Positions 1 through 7,059 of a stretch of DNA of 64,000 nt are shown piece by piece (position 1 is the first letter of the stretch; every line of letters begins with the position of its first letter). The position numbers were made by a program, and so were the translations under genes. Below the pieces are notes generated by a model. That model ran no database searches. It worked only from the letters and a program-made list of their open reading frames with translations, and was not told the DNA's origin. The stretch comes from Roseovarius nitratireducens (GTDB lineage Bacteria > Pseudomonadota > Alphaproteobacteria > Rhodobacterales > Rhodobacteraceae), in NCBI RefSeq assembly GCF_002925845.1, contig NZ_PDNI01000010.1, forward strand, positions 62,001-126,000. Direction: 5' to 3'.

Positions 1-186
1 GGTGATGCGATAACCCGCGCGCCCCAGCCGCAGCCCCTCGCCCGCCACCTCGCGCCCCGTGCGCACGTCGAGCGCCGCCCAGAGCGTGCCGCGCACCGCC
101 CAGACCTGCGTGAACCCACCCGCGCCGTCAGGCACGCGATCAGGCGCCTCCAGCACCAGCGGGCGGTCGAGCATGGGCCGCGCCAT
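1..186 (-). CDS. GTA head closure (head-tail adaptor) protein g7, partial
   Basis: The first 62 residues of a phage head-closure protein (HK97 gp10 / SPP1 gp16 type) are visible; the C-terminus lies beyond the window edge. The product would seal the connector of a gene transfer agent head and bind the tail. The N-terminus has the family look: a substrate-like LEAPDRVPDGAGGFT stretch followed by a WAALDVRTG strand. The ATG overlaps the g6 stop codon (TGATG), so the two are translationally coupled. The order matches g6-g7 of the Rhodobacter capsulatus GTA, which is the main reason for the name. Confidence 0.85.
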   Translation of the reverse strand, partial: MARPMLDRPLVLEAPDRVPDGAGGFTQVWAVRGTLWAALDVRTGREVAGEGLRLGRAGYRIT

Positions 187-785
187 CACCGTGCCCCCCC
201 GCCCAGCAGGCGCACCGTGCGGTAGCGCTCGATCAGGCTCGCCACGCCAAAGGGCATGCAGCCCTCGCGCAGCGCGGTCTCGGACCGGTGCTCGTAGTAA
301 TGCGCCGCAAGCAGCAGCACCGCCTGCCCAAGATCCGCAGGCAGCTCACCCCAGCCCGCACCATGGCCCGCGCGAAACACGATCTCGGCCACGCCGCCCG
401 TCGGCACAATTGGCAATCCATGCCCCACGGGCCGCAGAACCGGGCGGTGCGCGTCGCGCTCCAACCGATAGAGCGCGGGGGCAATTACCTCTTCCTCGTC
501 AACGCGATCGCGCAGCGTGAGGCTAAGGACCGCGCTCACCGGCGCCACCGGCAGCGGCTGCCCGGCCGGATCCTGCCAATCATGCAAAACCCAGGAAAAA
601 TCCCTCTCGATCAGGGCCTTGCCGGTGCGACCCTCGATCGCGGCCAGCGCCGCGCGCAGAAATCCCTCCAGCACGGGATCCTGAATATCGTCATCCGCGA
701 ATCCGGTGCCCAGCCGCAGATGCGCCTTGAACTCCGCCAGCGGCAATGCGGCATCGGGCACCGCGGTCTCTTCCATCAGCAACAT
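186..785 (-). CDS. GTA head-tail connector protein g6 (gp6-like)
   Basis: This 199-residue protein resembles the HK97 gp6-like head-tail connector family (DNA packaging adaptor) found in Rhodobacterales GTAs. It would form a ring under the portal. The N-terminus (EETAVPDAALPLAEFKAHLRLGTGF) and the C-terminal helix with AHYYEHR and SLIERYR are characteristic. The ATG at 785 starts a M-L-L-M-E-E sequence. It lies 150 bases downstream of the capsid gene, and that spacer holds a long inverted repeat. It overlaps g7 by one base. Known family assignment; role inferred from gene order. Confidence 0.87.
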   Translation of the reverse strand: MLLMEETAVPDAALPLAEFKAHLRLGTGFADDDIQDPVLEGFLRAALAAIEGRTGKALIERDFSWVLHDWQDPAGQPLPVAPVSAVLSLTLRDRVDEEEVIAPALYRLERDAHRPVLRPVGHGLPIVPTGGVAEIVFRAGHGAGWGELPADLGQAVLLLAAHYYEHRSETALREGCMPFGVASLIERYRTVRLLGGGAR

Positions 786-823
786 GGACCATCTCCATCA
801 TCCCGGACCCCTCCGGCTCTTGC

Positions 824-892
824 GGCGCGTGCCGCCCGGCGTTGCACGGACGGAGGGGAAGCTGAACAACGCCGCGTCGCGCGGCACGCGCC
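824..892 (-). repeat. 12-bp inverted repeat between capsid and connector genes
   Basis: GGCGCGTGCCGC at 824-835 is exactly complementary to GCGGCACGCGCC at 881-892, leaving a 45-base loop. It sits in the 150-base spacer between the major capsid gene and g6. There is no T-run on the minus strand, so it is not a classic terminator. A likely role is partial attenuation or protection of the capsid mRNA 3' end, which would raise capsid output over the downstream connector genes. That role is inference. Confidence 0.6.
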
Positions 893-935
893 CCGGACGG
901 GAGCCATCGGCCCCCGCCCGCCTTCACCGCCCGCC

Positions 936-2114
936 TCAGGCGACGGCGAACCGCAACAGCTTGATCGCCTTGAAATCGCTCACATCGCCGCCCACGCGCT
1001 TGGTCGCGTAAAACAGGACATGCGGCTTGGCGCTGAACGGATCGCGCAGGATGCGCAGATCCGGCCGCTCGGCCACCGTGTAGCCCGCGCGAAAATCGCC
1101 AAAGGCGATGGCATCCGCCCCGCTCGCGATCTCGGGCATGTCCTCGGCGATCAGCACCGGGTAGCCCATCAGCCGCGCAGGCTCTCCGGCGGCCAGCCCG
1201 TCGGACCACAGGAACCGGCCATCCACATCCTTGAGCTTGCGCACGACACCGGCAGTGCGCGAATTCATCACGAACGTGGCGTTGGCGCGGTATTCGGCAC
1301 CCAACGCATAAACTAGGTCGACAATCGGATCGGGGCCGCCCAGATCAGCATCGATGCCCGTGGGCACATAGCCCAGGTTGCCCCAGGTCCAGACGTCGTT
1401 GTCCACCGCCGGACGGCTGAGGAACCCGCGCGGCTTGTCCACCCCGTCGCCCGACACGAAGGCCGCGGCCTCGGCGCGCGAGAACCGGTCGGCGATGCGC
1501 GCGGCCAGCCACCCCTCCACGTCGAAGGCGCTGTCATCGAGCAGTCGCTGGCTTGCCTTCGGCAGCGCGCTCAACTCGTGCAGCGGGATCGCGATGCGGT
1601 CGATCTGCGGCGTGTCGGTCTCGGCCACGCTACCGGTCTCGCTGGCCCAGCCGTGGCCCAGCTCGGTATGGTCCACCAGCACGTCAAACGACGTCGCCTC
1701 GACCGCGACCACATTGGCGATCGCCCGGATCGACGCGGTGGAGTTGAGCACCGAGCGGATCGTCTCGGAGGTCTGCGGATCGACCAGATAGCCGCCCTCC
1801 GCCGTCACCGAGGTGTTGAGCGCCTTACCCTCAAGGTCGAGGCCGCGCAGCCCGTCATCGTCACCCGAGCGCAGATAGGCGTCGAACGCCTTGCGATGCG
1901 GTGCATGCATGTCGGTTTGGCCTGCCAGTTGCGGGCGCGCCTGCGTCAGGCTCTTGCGTTCAATCATGGTCATCTTGTCTTCCTGCTGTTGAAACCGCGT
2001 GGTGATCTCGGCCCGAAAGCCCTTGAACTCGTCGAGGAACCCGCACAGGGCCTCCCCCATCTCGGCTGCCGGAGACACGTCTTCCCCGGTCCGAGCCTTC
2101 GTCTCGGTCGTCAT
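936..2114 (-). CDS. GTA major capsid protein g5 (HK97 fold)
   Basis: This 392-residue HK97-family major capsid protein forms the shell of the gene transfer agent. The first roughly 100 residues are a charged, helical scaffold-like delta domain; the mature-type region begins near TSVTAEGGYLVDP, followed by the spine-helix region SALPKASQRLLDDSAFDVEGW. The g4 protease just upstream would remove the delta domain. I chose the ATG at 2114, which has AGAGGAG six bases upstream, over an in-frame TTG at 2120. Neighbours g4 and g6 fix the identity. Length and order are normal, so the gene looks intact. Confidence 0.93.
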   Translation of the reverse strand: MTTETKARTGEDVSPAAEMGEALCGFLDEFKGFRAEITTRFQQQEDKMTMIERKSLTQARPQLAGQTDMHAPHRKAFDAYLRSGDDDGLRGLDLEGKALNTSVTAEGGYLVDPQTSETIRSVLNSTASIRAIANVVAVEATSFDVLVDHTELGHGWASETGSVAETDTPQIDRIAIPLHELSALPKASQRLLDDSAFDVEGWLAARIADRFSRAEAAAFVSGDGVDKPRGFLSRPAVDNDVWTWGNLGYVPTGIDADLGGPDPIVDLVYALGAEYRANATFVMNSRTAGVVRKLKDVDGRFLWSDGLAAGEPARLMGYPVLIAEDMPEIASGADAIAFGDFRAGYTVAERPDLRILRDPFSAKPHVLFYATKRVGGDVSDFKAIKLLRFAVA

Positions 2115-2145
2115 CGTCAACTCCTCTCGGTTGCGGGTCGGCGGC

Positions 2146-2703
2146 TCAGTCGCGCGCCATCTCCCGGCGCGCCGCCCTCAGCACGGCCGCCATCTCGCGC
2201 AAGGTTTCGTCCCCGGGGCTCTCGCCCTTGGCCGCCACCCGCGCACTGGGCAGCATCGGGAATGTCACCAGCGACACCTCCCAAAGCTCCAGTTCCTGCA
2301 AGAGCCTCTGGCCCTTCTCGTTCCGGCCCGCGCGCACGGTGCGATAGCCGATGCTCAGCCCGTCGAGCGCCCCCGCGGCGATCAGCGCCGCCGCCTCGCG
2401 GGCGCGCGCGACACCGTCAAGTAGCCGGCCCTTGACCCACAGGCCGCGCCCGTCCTCGCGCACCTCGTCCCAGATGCCGATGGGCTCACGCGGATCGTGC
2501 TGCCACAGCATCCGCACGCGGCGCCCGTCTGCGCCCATCCGCTTGAGGCTCGCGGCATAGGCCCCGCGCGCGACGATATCCCCGCCCTGATCGGGCGCAT
2601 CGAACAGGCTCGCATAGCCCTCGATCCCGCCCGCTTCGGTCACGGATAGCCCCTCGGCCCCGCCTTGCATGAATTTGCGTTCCAAATCCGTCTCCATCTC
2701 CAT
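2146..2703 (-). CDS. GTA prohead protease g4 (HK97 family, peptidase U35)
   Basis: This 185-residue serine protease would mature the capsid by cleaving the delta domain during head assembly. The family catalytic signatures are visible: a histidine in WQHDPREPIG and a serine in DGLSIGYR. EGYASLFDAPDQGGD near residue 28 is the usual first beta hairpin. It lies directly upstream of the capsid gene on the minus strand, with a spacer of about 30 bases. Two ATG codons (2703 and 2697) follow an AGGAAGAGG stretch; the first was taken. The gene looks complete and functional. Confidence 0.92.
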   Translation of the reverse strand: MEMETDLERKFMQGGAEGLSVTEAGGIEGYASLFDAPDQGGDIVARGAYAASLKRMGADGRRVRMLWQHDPREPIGIWDEVREDGRGLWVKGRLLDGVARAREAAALIAAGALDGLSIGYRTVRAGRNEKGQRLLQELELWEVSLVTFPMLPSARVAAKGESPGDETLREMAAVLRAARREMARD

Positions 2704-2721
2704 CCACCTCTTCCTTTCGCC

Positions 2722-2964
2722 TCAACCCGGCAACGCCGCCAGGATCGGCTGAAACGCCTGCACCAGCACCGCCGCCACCACGCCATAGACCGCCAGCCAC
2801 AGGCGGCGCTCCAGCCGCTCGACCGTCGCCTCCAACCGCTCCAGCCGCTCGCGCATCGCCCGCTGCTGCAAGTCAGAGACCCGCTCATGCGCCTCCAGCC
2901 GAAGCGCGGGCGCACAGTCGAACGCCTCGAAGCCGTAGCGCGGCGGCGGCGCGCCCTCAGTCAT
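2722..2964 (-). CDS. GTA protein g3.5, small coiled-coil membrane protein
   Basis: This 80-residue protein sits between portal and protease, exactly where RcGTA has g3.5. Residues 25-55 are an amphipathic coiled coil (AMRERLERLEATVERLERRL), followed by a hydrophobic segment, LWLAVYGVVAAVLVQAF, that could span a membrane. The start overlaps the portal stop by eight bases, so it is co-translated with g3. Its molecular role is not established; an assembly or membrane-related accessory is a guess. Conservation of position in GTA clusters argues that it is a real gene. Confidence 0.8.
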   Translation of the reverse strand: MTEGAPPPRYGFEAFDCAPALRLEAHERVSDLQQRAMRERLERLEATVERLERRLWLAVYGVVAAVLVQAFQPILAALPG

Positions 2965-4150
2965 CCGCCGCCCCGCCCGGCAGCGCGGGCAGACCCAGAA
3001 GCGCCCGCTTCTCCGCCGCCGTCAGGAAATCCGCGCCCGCCACGCGGGCCCATTGCGCATCGCGCTCGGCCGCAAGCGCCGGCACCCGGTCAAGATCGGG
3101 TTGAATCTCCAGCGCCTCGCCCGTGAAAGCGTCGAGCCACGTTGCCACCTTGGCGCTCACGCGCGCCACCAGTGGCAGCACCGTCAGCCGGTAAAAGGCG
3201 CGATTGGCCTCCTGGTAATTGGCATAGGTCGCGTCACCGGGAATGCCGAGCAGCATCGGCGGCACGCCAAAGGCGAGCGCGATCTCGCGCGCCGCCGCCT
3301 CCTTGGTCTGCTGGAATTCCATGTCCGAGGGCGAAAACCCCATCGGCTTCCAGTCGAGCCCACCTTCCAGCAGCATCGGACGGCCCGCGTTGCGCGCACC
3401 CTGATGATGCGCCTCCATCTCAGCGACCAGCCGGTCATACTGATCCGTGCTCAGCGCGCCCTGCCCCTCGGCTCCCTTGTAGACAATCGCGCCCGAGGGC
3501 CGCGCCGCATTATCGAGCAGCGCCTTGGACCACCGGCTTGCCGCGTTGTGCACATCCACCGCCTGCGCGGCGGCCTGCATCGGGCTCAGCCCGTAATGGT
3601 CATCCTGCGGGTGAAAGCTCTTGATATGGCAGATGCAGGGCGCACCCTCGCCGATGTGAAACCGGTGCTTGCGCCCCGAAACGCTGTATTCATAGGCCAC
3701 CGGCCAACCATCGGCACCCGGCACCACGCTCATCCGGTCCGACCGCAACACGTGCAACTCGAGCGGCAGGCCCGCGCCCGCGCCCACCGCCTCAAGATAC
3801 GCATTGCCGCTCAGCAGAAGCTGGCCGTAAAGCGCCTCGAACAGCTCTGCCCGGCCCTGCGCCGGATTGGGCGCGGCCACGAGGTTGAGCACCGGATGCA
3901 CGGCAAACCGCTGCTCGGCATCCTGCAACACCAGCGGCAGCGCCGCCGCCGCCTCGGCGATCATCTTGACGGCGCGAAAGCCCACCGGGTTGCCCGCAAA
4001 ACCGCTCCGCGTGAGGCTCACGGTGTCCCGCGGGCTCCACGCCACGCGCCCCGACCCGCCCCAGGCGATGACGCGGCCCGCAGCGCTCGCCTTCTGCTCC
4101 GGACTCTCTGCCACCTCTGCCCCTCCTTGCCGGAAGAAATCCAGTATCAT
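2957..4150 (-). CDS. GTA portal protein g3
   Basis: This 397-residue phage portal protein (HK97 family) would form the dodecameric DNA entry and exit ring at one head vertex, bound by the terminase. The SLTRSGFAGNPVGFRAVKMIAEAAAALPL region and the later GFSPSDMEFQQTKEAAAREIALAFGVPPMLLG region are typical. I place the start at MILDFFRQ (ATG at 4150), preceded by GAAGGAG seven bases upstream, rather than at the longer reading frame. It overlaps g3.5 at its 3' end. An unusually long spacer of about 490 bases separates it from the large terminase. Confidence 0.92.
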   Translation of the reverse strand: MILDFFRQGGAEVAESPEQKASAAGRVIAWGGSGRVAWSPRDTVSLTRSGFAGNPVGFRAVKMIAEAAAALPLVLQDAEQRFAVHPVLNLVAAPNPAQGRAELFEALYGQLLLSGNAYLEAVGAGAGLPLELHVLRSDRMSVVPGADGWPVAYEYSVSGRKHRFHIGEGAPCICHIKSFHPQDDHYGLSPMQAAAQAVDVHNAASRWSKALLDNAARPSGAIVYKGAEGQGALSTDQYDRLVAEMEAHHQGARNAGRPMLLEGGLDWKPMGFSPSDMEFQQTKEAAAREIALAFGVPPMLLGIPGDATYANYQEANRAFYRLTVLPLVARVSAKVATWLDAFTGEALEIQPDLDRVPALAAERDAQWARVAGADFLTAAEKRALLGLPALPGGAADD

Positions 4151-4641
4151 CGCTCGCTCCTTCACCTCGGCGCTCGAGGGGCATCAGACGGTCAAAGGTT
4201 TAAGGAAAGTTAAGCGATGCGTGCGCCCCCTCGAAAACCATCGCATCAACCCGGAAAGAAGCCCGTTGCACGCCGCCGGGCGGGCAAGCGCTGCCCGGCG
4301 GGTTGCGGTAACGGGAACGGCCTTGAGCAGACGTTCGCCTCCTGCCCCCGCGCGGAATCAAGGCGCGTTTACGCGCCGCCGCGCAGCGCCCGACCGCCCC
4401 CTCGGGCGGGCGCTTCTATAACGGCGCAAGCAGCGGAAATATAAGAGGTATCTTGCACCATAAATCGCAGAGCGTAACCGGGGTTGCGCCCACCCGGCGG
4501 TCGGGCGCTGCGCGGCTCCTCAAGCGTTGTGCTGAACGCCCGCTTCAGGCCAATCTCCACGCCCACCCCATCGGCCTGCCGCAGCATCGGGACCACCCCG
4601 ATCACCCTTGGGCCGCATCTGTCATGCCCCCGGCCCGCCGC
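4151..4641. other. 490-base spacer between GTA g2 and g3 with a large inverted repeat
   Basis: No convincing gene was found here. An ORF-like stretch on the minus strand at 4369-4605 runs through the inverted repeat and lacks any recognisable fold or a good ribosome site. The stretch holds a 21-bp perfect inverted repeat around an AT-richer core (listed separately) and a copy of a diverged hairpin, GGCGCGTTTACGCGCC (4362-4377). Upstream of 4378 there is a faint resemblance to the dispersed element at 17.56 and 44.26 kb (CGCGGAATCAAGG at 4351-4363). Confidence 0.6.
4378..4516. repeat. 21-bp perfect inverted repeat (cruciform or MITE-like) in GTA cluster
   Basis: Bases 4378-4398 (GCCGCGCAGCGCCCGACCGCC) are exactly complementary to 4496-4516. 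The pairing continues imperfectly inward: GGGCGGGCGC at 4404-4413 against GCGCCCACCC at 4486-4495, with one mismatch and a five-base bulge. The loop (4414-4485) is AT-richer and contains TATAT and TTATAG stretches that could serve as minus-strand -10 boxes. No target-site duplication is seen at the edges, so a transposon origin is unproven. Confidence 0.65.
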
Positions 4642-6030
4642 TCACACCGCGCGCACGCTCGGGCGGCGCCACTTTGCCCCCGGCTCCACGATCAGATCGG
4701 TCAGCGCCCAGACGAGCGCATCCACCCGGTCCGGGCTGCCGCGCCCCTCGTAGCCACGATTGGTCATCGCGCACATCTGGTCCTCCAGCGCCGCCAGCCC
4801 CCGCACGTGATGCACCCGCCCCTGCTCGTATAGCGCCGCCACCGGCTCGGCGCGCGCCGCCTTGCCGCGGCTGGCGTGGACCTTGCGGAACGGTACCAGC
4901 GGATCGACCTGTCGGATCACCTGCTCCACCAGGTCGCCGCCCTGGTTGACCTCGGCCACCAGCCGGTCCGCCCCCCAGCGTTCCATGGCGCGGATCGCGG
5001 CCCGCGCCCAGGCCGCCGGGCTCGCCGCGTTCACGCTTGCGTCGGCCAGCACCCAGGCCCGCCAGTCCTGCACCGGGCCTTGCGTAACCACACCCACCAC
5101 AACGATACCGCATGCGTCCGAGCCGGCATGGCCCGTCACCGGCGGGTCGATCGCCACCACGATCCGGTCGAGGTCGGGCACGACCTCCACCCGCCCTGCC
5201 TCCAGCATCGCCGGCGTCCAGAGCGCGTCCTCGGTGGCGTCCACCAGCACCCCCTCCAGCTCCTGCCGCCCCAACCGCGTACCGGCGTAGCGCGCGCGCA
5301 CCTCCTCCAGGAAACCCTGCGCCAGATTGGCGGCATTGGCCTCTGTGGGCGCGCTCGTCACCACGGTGCTGTCGCTCGCGAGGATGTCCTTGACCACGCC
5401 GACGTTGCGCGGCGTCGTGGTCACGCAAACCTGCGGTGCCTCACCCAGCCGCAGCCCGAATTGCAGCATGTCCCACGTCTCGCGCGCCTTCTTCCACTTG
5501 GCCAGCTCGTCCACCCACGCGCCATCGAATTGCGGCCCGCGCAGCCCCTCGGGCTCGTGCGCCGAGAACACTTGCGCCACCGCCCCGTTGGGCCAGACCA
5601 ACCGCTTGCGCGTGGCCTGCCATTCGGGCCGCCGGTCGGGCGGGCTGCACGCCATGATCCCGCTCTCGCCAAAGATCATCACCTCGCGCACCTGCTCCAC
5701 CGTCTCGCCGATCAGTGCCAGCCGCTTGCACGCCCCTTCACCGAGCGGCAGCGCACCCTCTACTTGAGCGCGCACCCATTCGGCCCCGGCGCGCGTCTTG
5801 CCCGCGCCGCGCCCGCCCAGGATCACCCATGTGCGCCAATCCCCCTCGGGCGGCAACTGATGTTCCATCGCCCAGAACTCAAAGATATAGGGCAGCGCCA
5901 GCAACTCACCCTCGCTCAGGGCATCGAGGAACTCGTGCCGCGCATCGTGCCCTTGCGAGACGATCCATGCGGCACCGGATCTCAACCCGGGCGGCGTCGA
6001 AGTCGATGGCGTAGCCGTGGACGATGCCAC
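4642..6030 (-). CDS. GTA large terminase g2 (DNA-packaging ATPase/nuclease)
   Basis: This large terminase would cut host DNA and pump it into GTA heads. From the GTG at 6030 it is 462 residues. Walker A is GGRGAGKT (about 72-79), Walker B is WVDEL (about 172-176), an adenine or coupling motif TTTPR follows, and the RNase H-like nuclease domain starts at VVAIDP (Asp about 295) with QGGD and SPDRVDALVWAL later. The conserved block starts at about WIVSQGHDARHEFLDALSEG. The start is uncertain: there is no in-frame ATG upstream of it, only this GTG and a TTG at 6072, neither with a good ribosome site. Either choice makes an unusually long overlap with g1. Confidence 0.92.
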   Translation of the reverse strand: MASSTATPSTSTPPGLRSGAAWIVSQGHDARHEFLDALSEGELLALPYIFEFWAMEHQLPPEGDWRTWVILGGRGAGKTRAGAEWVRAQVEGALPLGEGACKRLALIGETVEQVREVMIFGESGIMACSPPDRRPEWQATRKRLVWPNGAVAQVFSAHEPEGLRGPQFDGAWVDELAKWKKARETWDMLQFGLRLGEAPQVCVTTTPRNVGVVKDILASDSTVVTSAPTEANAANLAQGFLEEVRARYAGTRLGRQELEGVLVDATEDALWTPAMLEAGRVEVVPDLDRIVVAIDPPVTGHAGSDACGIVVVGVVTQGPVQDWRAWVLADASVNAASPAAWARAAIRAMERWGADRLVAEVNQGGDLVEQVIRQVDPLVPFRKVHASRGKAARAEPVAALYEQGRVHHVRGLAALEDQMCAMTNRGYEGRGSPDRVDALVWALTDLIVEPGAKWRRPSVRAV

Positions 6031-6262
6031 GCTCGTGTTGTCTGCGTTTTTCAAGCTGTGCCTCCATTTCAATGGCGATCTTGAGCCACTGACGGATTTC
6101 CGTCGTGGCCCGCGTCGCGTTTTTCAATTCGTCGAGTTCCCCGGCCCGTATCCGCCGATAAAGCGTCTCGAGCTCCCCGCGCATGTCCGCAAGCTGCTCT
6201 TCAAGCGAATTGATCGCACTGGTCAGGCCCGAAGGCCCCTCCTCCGGGGTGATCAGAACCAT
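5906..6262 (-). CDS. GTA small terminase-like protein g1
   Basis: This 118-residue protein is the first gene of the GTA structural cluster, matching g1 of RcGTA, which acts as a small terminase subunit that helps the large subunit engage DNA. Residues 15-45 and 48-80 form charged helices (SLEEQLADMRGELETLYRRIRAG and LKIAIEMEAQLEKRRQHERG), as expected for a helical oligomerising subunit without an HTH. The C-terminal third overlaps g2 and is probably poorly constrained. The ATG at 6262 has only a weak GAGG upstream. The leader holds a promoter and a terminator-like hairpin. Confidence 0.8.
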   Translation of the reverse strand: MVLITPEEGPSGLTSAINSLEEQLADMRGELETLYRRIRAGELDELKNATRATTEIRQWLKIAIEMEAQLEKRRQHERGIVHGYAIDFDAARVEIRCRMDRLARARCAARVPRCPERG

Positions 6263-6321
6263 GCGTGTCGCTGCCTCATGCCGTTTCCCTTCTCGCGATG
6301 CCCCCCGCCCGCGCCGACATG

Positions 6322-6356
6322 AAAAGGCGGCCTCCGGGGGTGTCCCGGGGCCGCCT
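6322..6356 (-). terminator. Intrinsic terminator-like hairpin in the GTA leader
   Basis: On the minus strand AGGCGGCC pairs with GGCCGCCT (6349-6356 with 6325-6332). A five-pair inner stem (6344-6348 with 6334-6338) lies beyond a one-base bulge, and TTTT follows. It lies after the MobA-like gene (stop at 6451) and before g1 (start at 6262), and also about 25 bases downstream of a good promoter. It may therefore terminate the transporter operon, attenuate GTA transcription, or end a short RNA. Confidence 0.7.
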
Positions 6357-6381
6357 GCCCATCTCGCTCAGCATGGCACAA

Positions 6382-6410
6382 CCTATACGAGAAAACGCGC
6401 GGTGAGTCAA
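6382..6410 (-). promoter_or_regulatory. Sigma-70-like promoter for the GTA operon (or short leader RNA)
   Basis: On the minus strand TTGACT (6410-6405) is separated by 17 bases from TATAGG (6387-6382), which is close to a housekeeping promoter. Transcription would begin near 6375. It lies 41 bases after the MobA-like stop and 120 bases before the g1 start. The GTA master activator in R. capsulatus is GafA; I cannot identify its site here. Confidence 0.6.
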
Positions 6411-6450
6411 ATCCACACGCACGCCAACCATCCGTTATATTTACATTTTC

Positions 6451-7059
6451 TTAAGGTTTTGGTGCCCCGCCCGCACGCCACGCAGCCCAGTCCTCGGGCG
6501 TGTCGAGATCGGTCACCGCGCGGCACCCCGGCAGCGCGACGCGCGCTACATCATGCGCCACAAGGATCGCCCGCGCACCCTCGTCCCCCCGCAGCGCCGC
6601 CATCTCGGGCAATAGCCGCGCCGGAAACACCACCGGATGCCCCGGCCTTCCATCCTCGGCGGTCGCGCGCAGGATGCGCTGCCCGTCAAAGGCGTCCCAC
6701 ACCGCGCGCAGATCGGCCCCGGTCAGGTCCGGCAGATCCGGCAGTAGCACCATCAGCGCCCCTGCCCCGCGCGCCTCGGCCCATTCCGCCCCCCGGCGCA
6801 GCGACGCCGCCATCCCCTCGCCCGCCTCCGGCACCTCCTCGACCCACAGCCTCGGCCCCGTCAGCGGGGCCAGCGCCCGCGCGCGCGCCGCCCCCCCGGG
6901 CGGCACCGTCACCAGCACATCGGCATCAAGGGCCAGCGCCATCGCCACACGGTCGGCCAGCAACGGCCGCCCCCGCACCTCTTCCAGCAGCTTGTCGCGC
7001 CCCCGCATCCGCCGCGACGCCCCCGCCGCCGGCACCAGGATCGCCACTGCCCCCGTCAC
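6451..7059 (-). CDS. MobA-like nucleotidyltransferase (molybdenum cofactor cytidylyl/guanylyltransferase type)
   Basis: This 202-residue NTP-transferase domain protein has the signature LVPAAGASRRMRGRDKLLEEVRGRPLL (residues 8-34), the GxG-R-x(2)-K nucleotide loop of MobA/MocA enzymes. LPDLPDLTGADL supplies the metal-binding acid and GRPGHPVVFP the base-contact loop. It most resembles the MocA/xanthine-dehydrogenase-accessory branch that attaches CMP or GMP to molybdopterin; the exact nucleotide is not readable. The GTG start overlaps the preceding permease stop (GTGA), so it is translated with an amino-acid transporter, an odd pairing. A sugar-nucleotide role is a less likely alternative. Confidence 0.8.
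   Translation of the reverse strand: MTGAVAILVPAAGASRRMRGRDKLLEEVRGRPLLADRVAMALALDADVLVTVPPGGAARARALAPLTGPRLWVEEVPEAGEGMAASLRRGAEWAEARGAGALMVLLPDLPDLTGADLRAVWDAFDGQRILRATAEDGRPGHPVVFPARLLPEMAALRGDEGARAILVAHDVARVALPGCRAVTDLDTPEDWAAWRAGGAPKP

Noticed and set aside
4369-4605. 78-residue reading frame on the minus strand between GTA g2 and g3
   Set aside because: It runs through the inverted repeat, ends in low-complexity glycine/arginine sequence, and has no family resemblance or convincing ribosome site.
6266-6372. Leader peptide of 32 codons spanning the GTA leader hairpin (ATG near 6372)
   Set aside because: No ribosome site, and the codons simply follow the GC-rich stem; kept only as a remote possibility.
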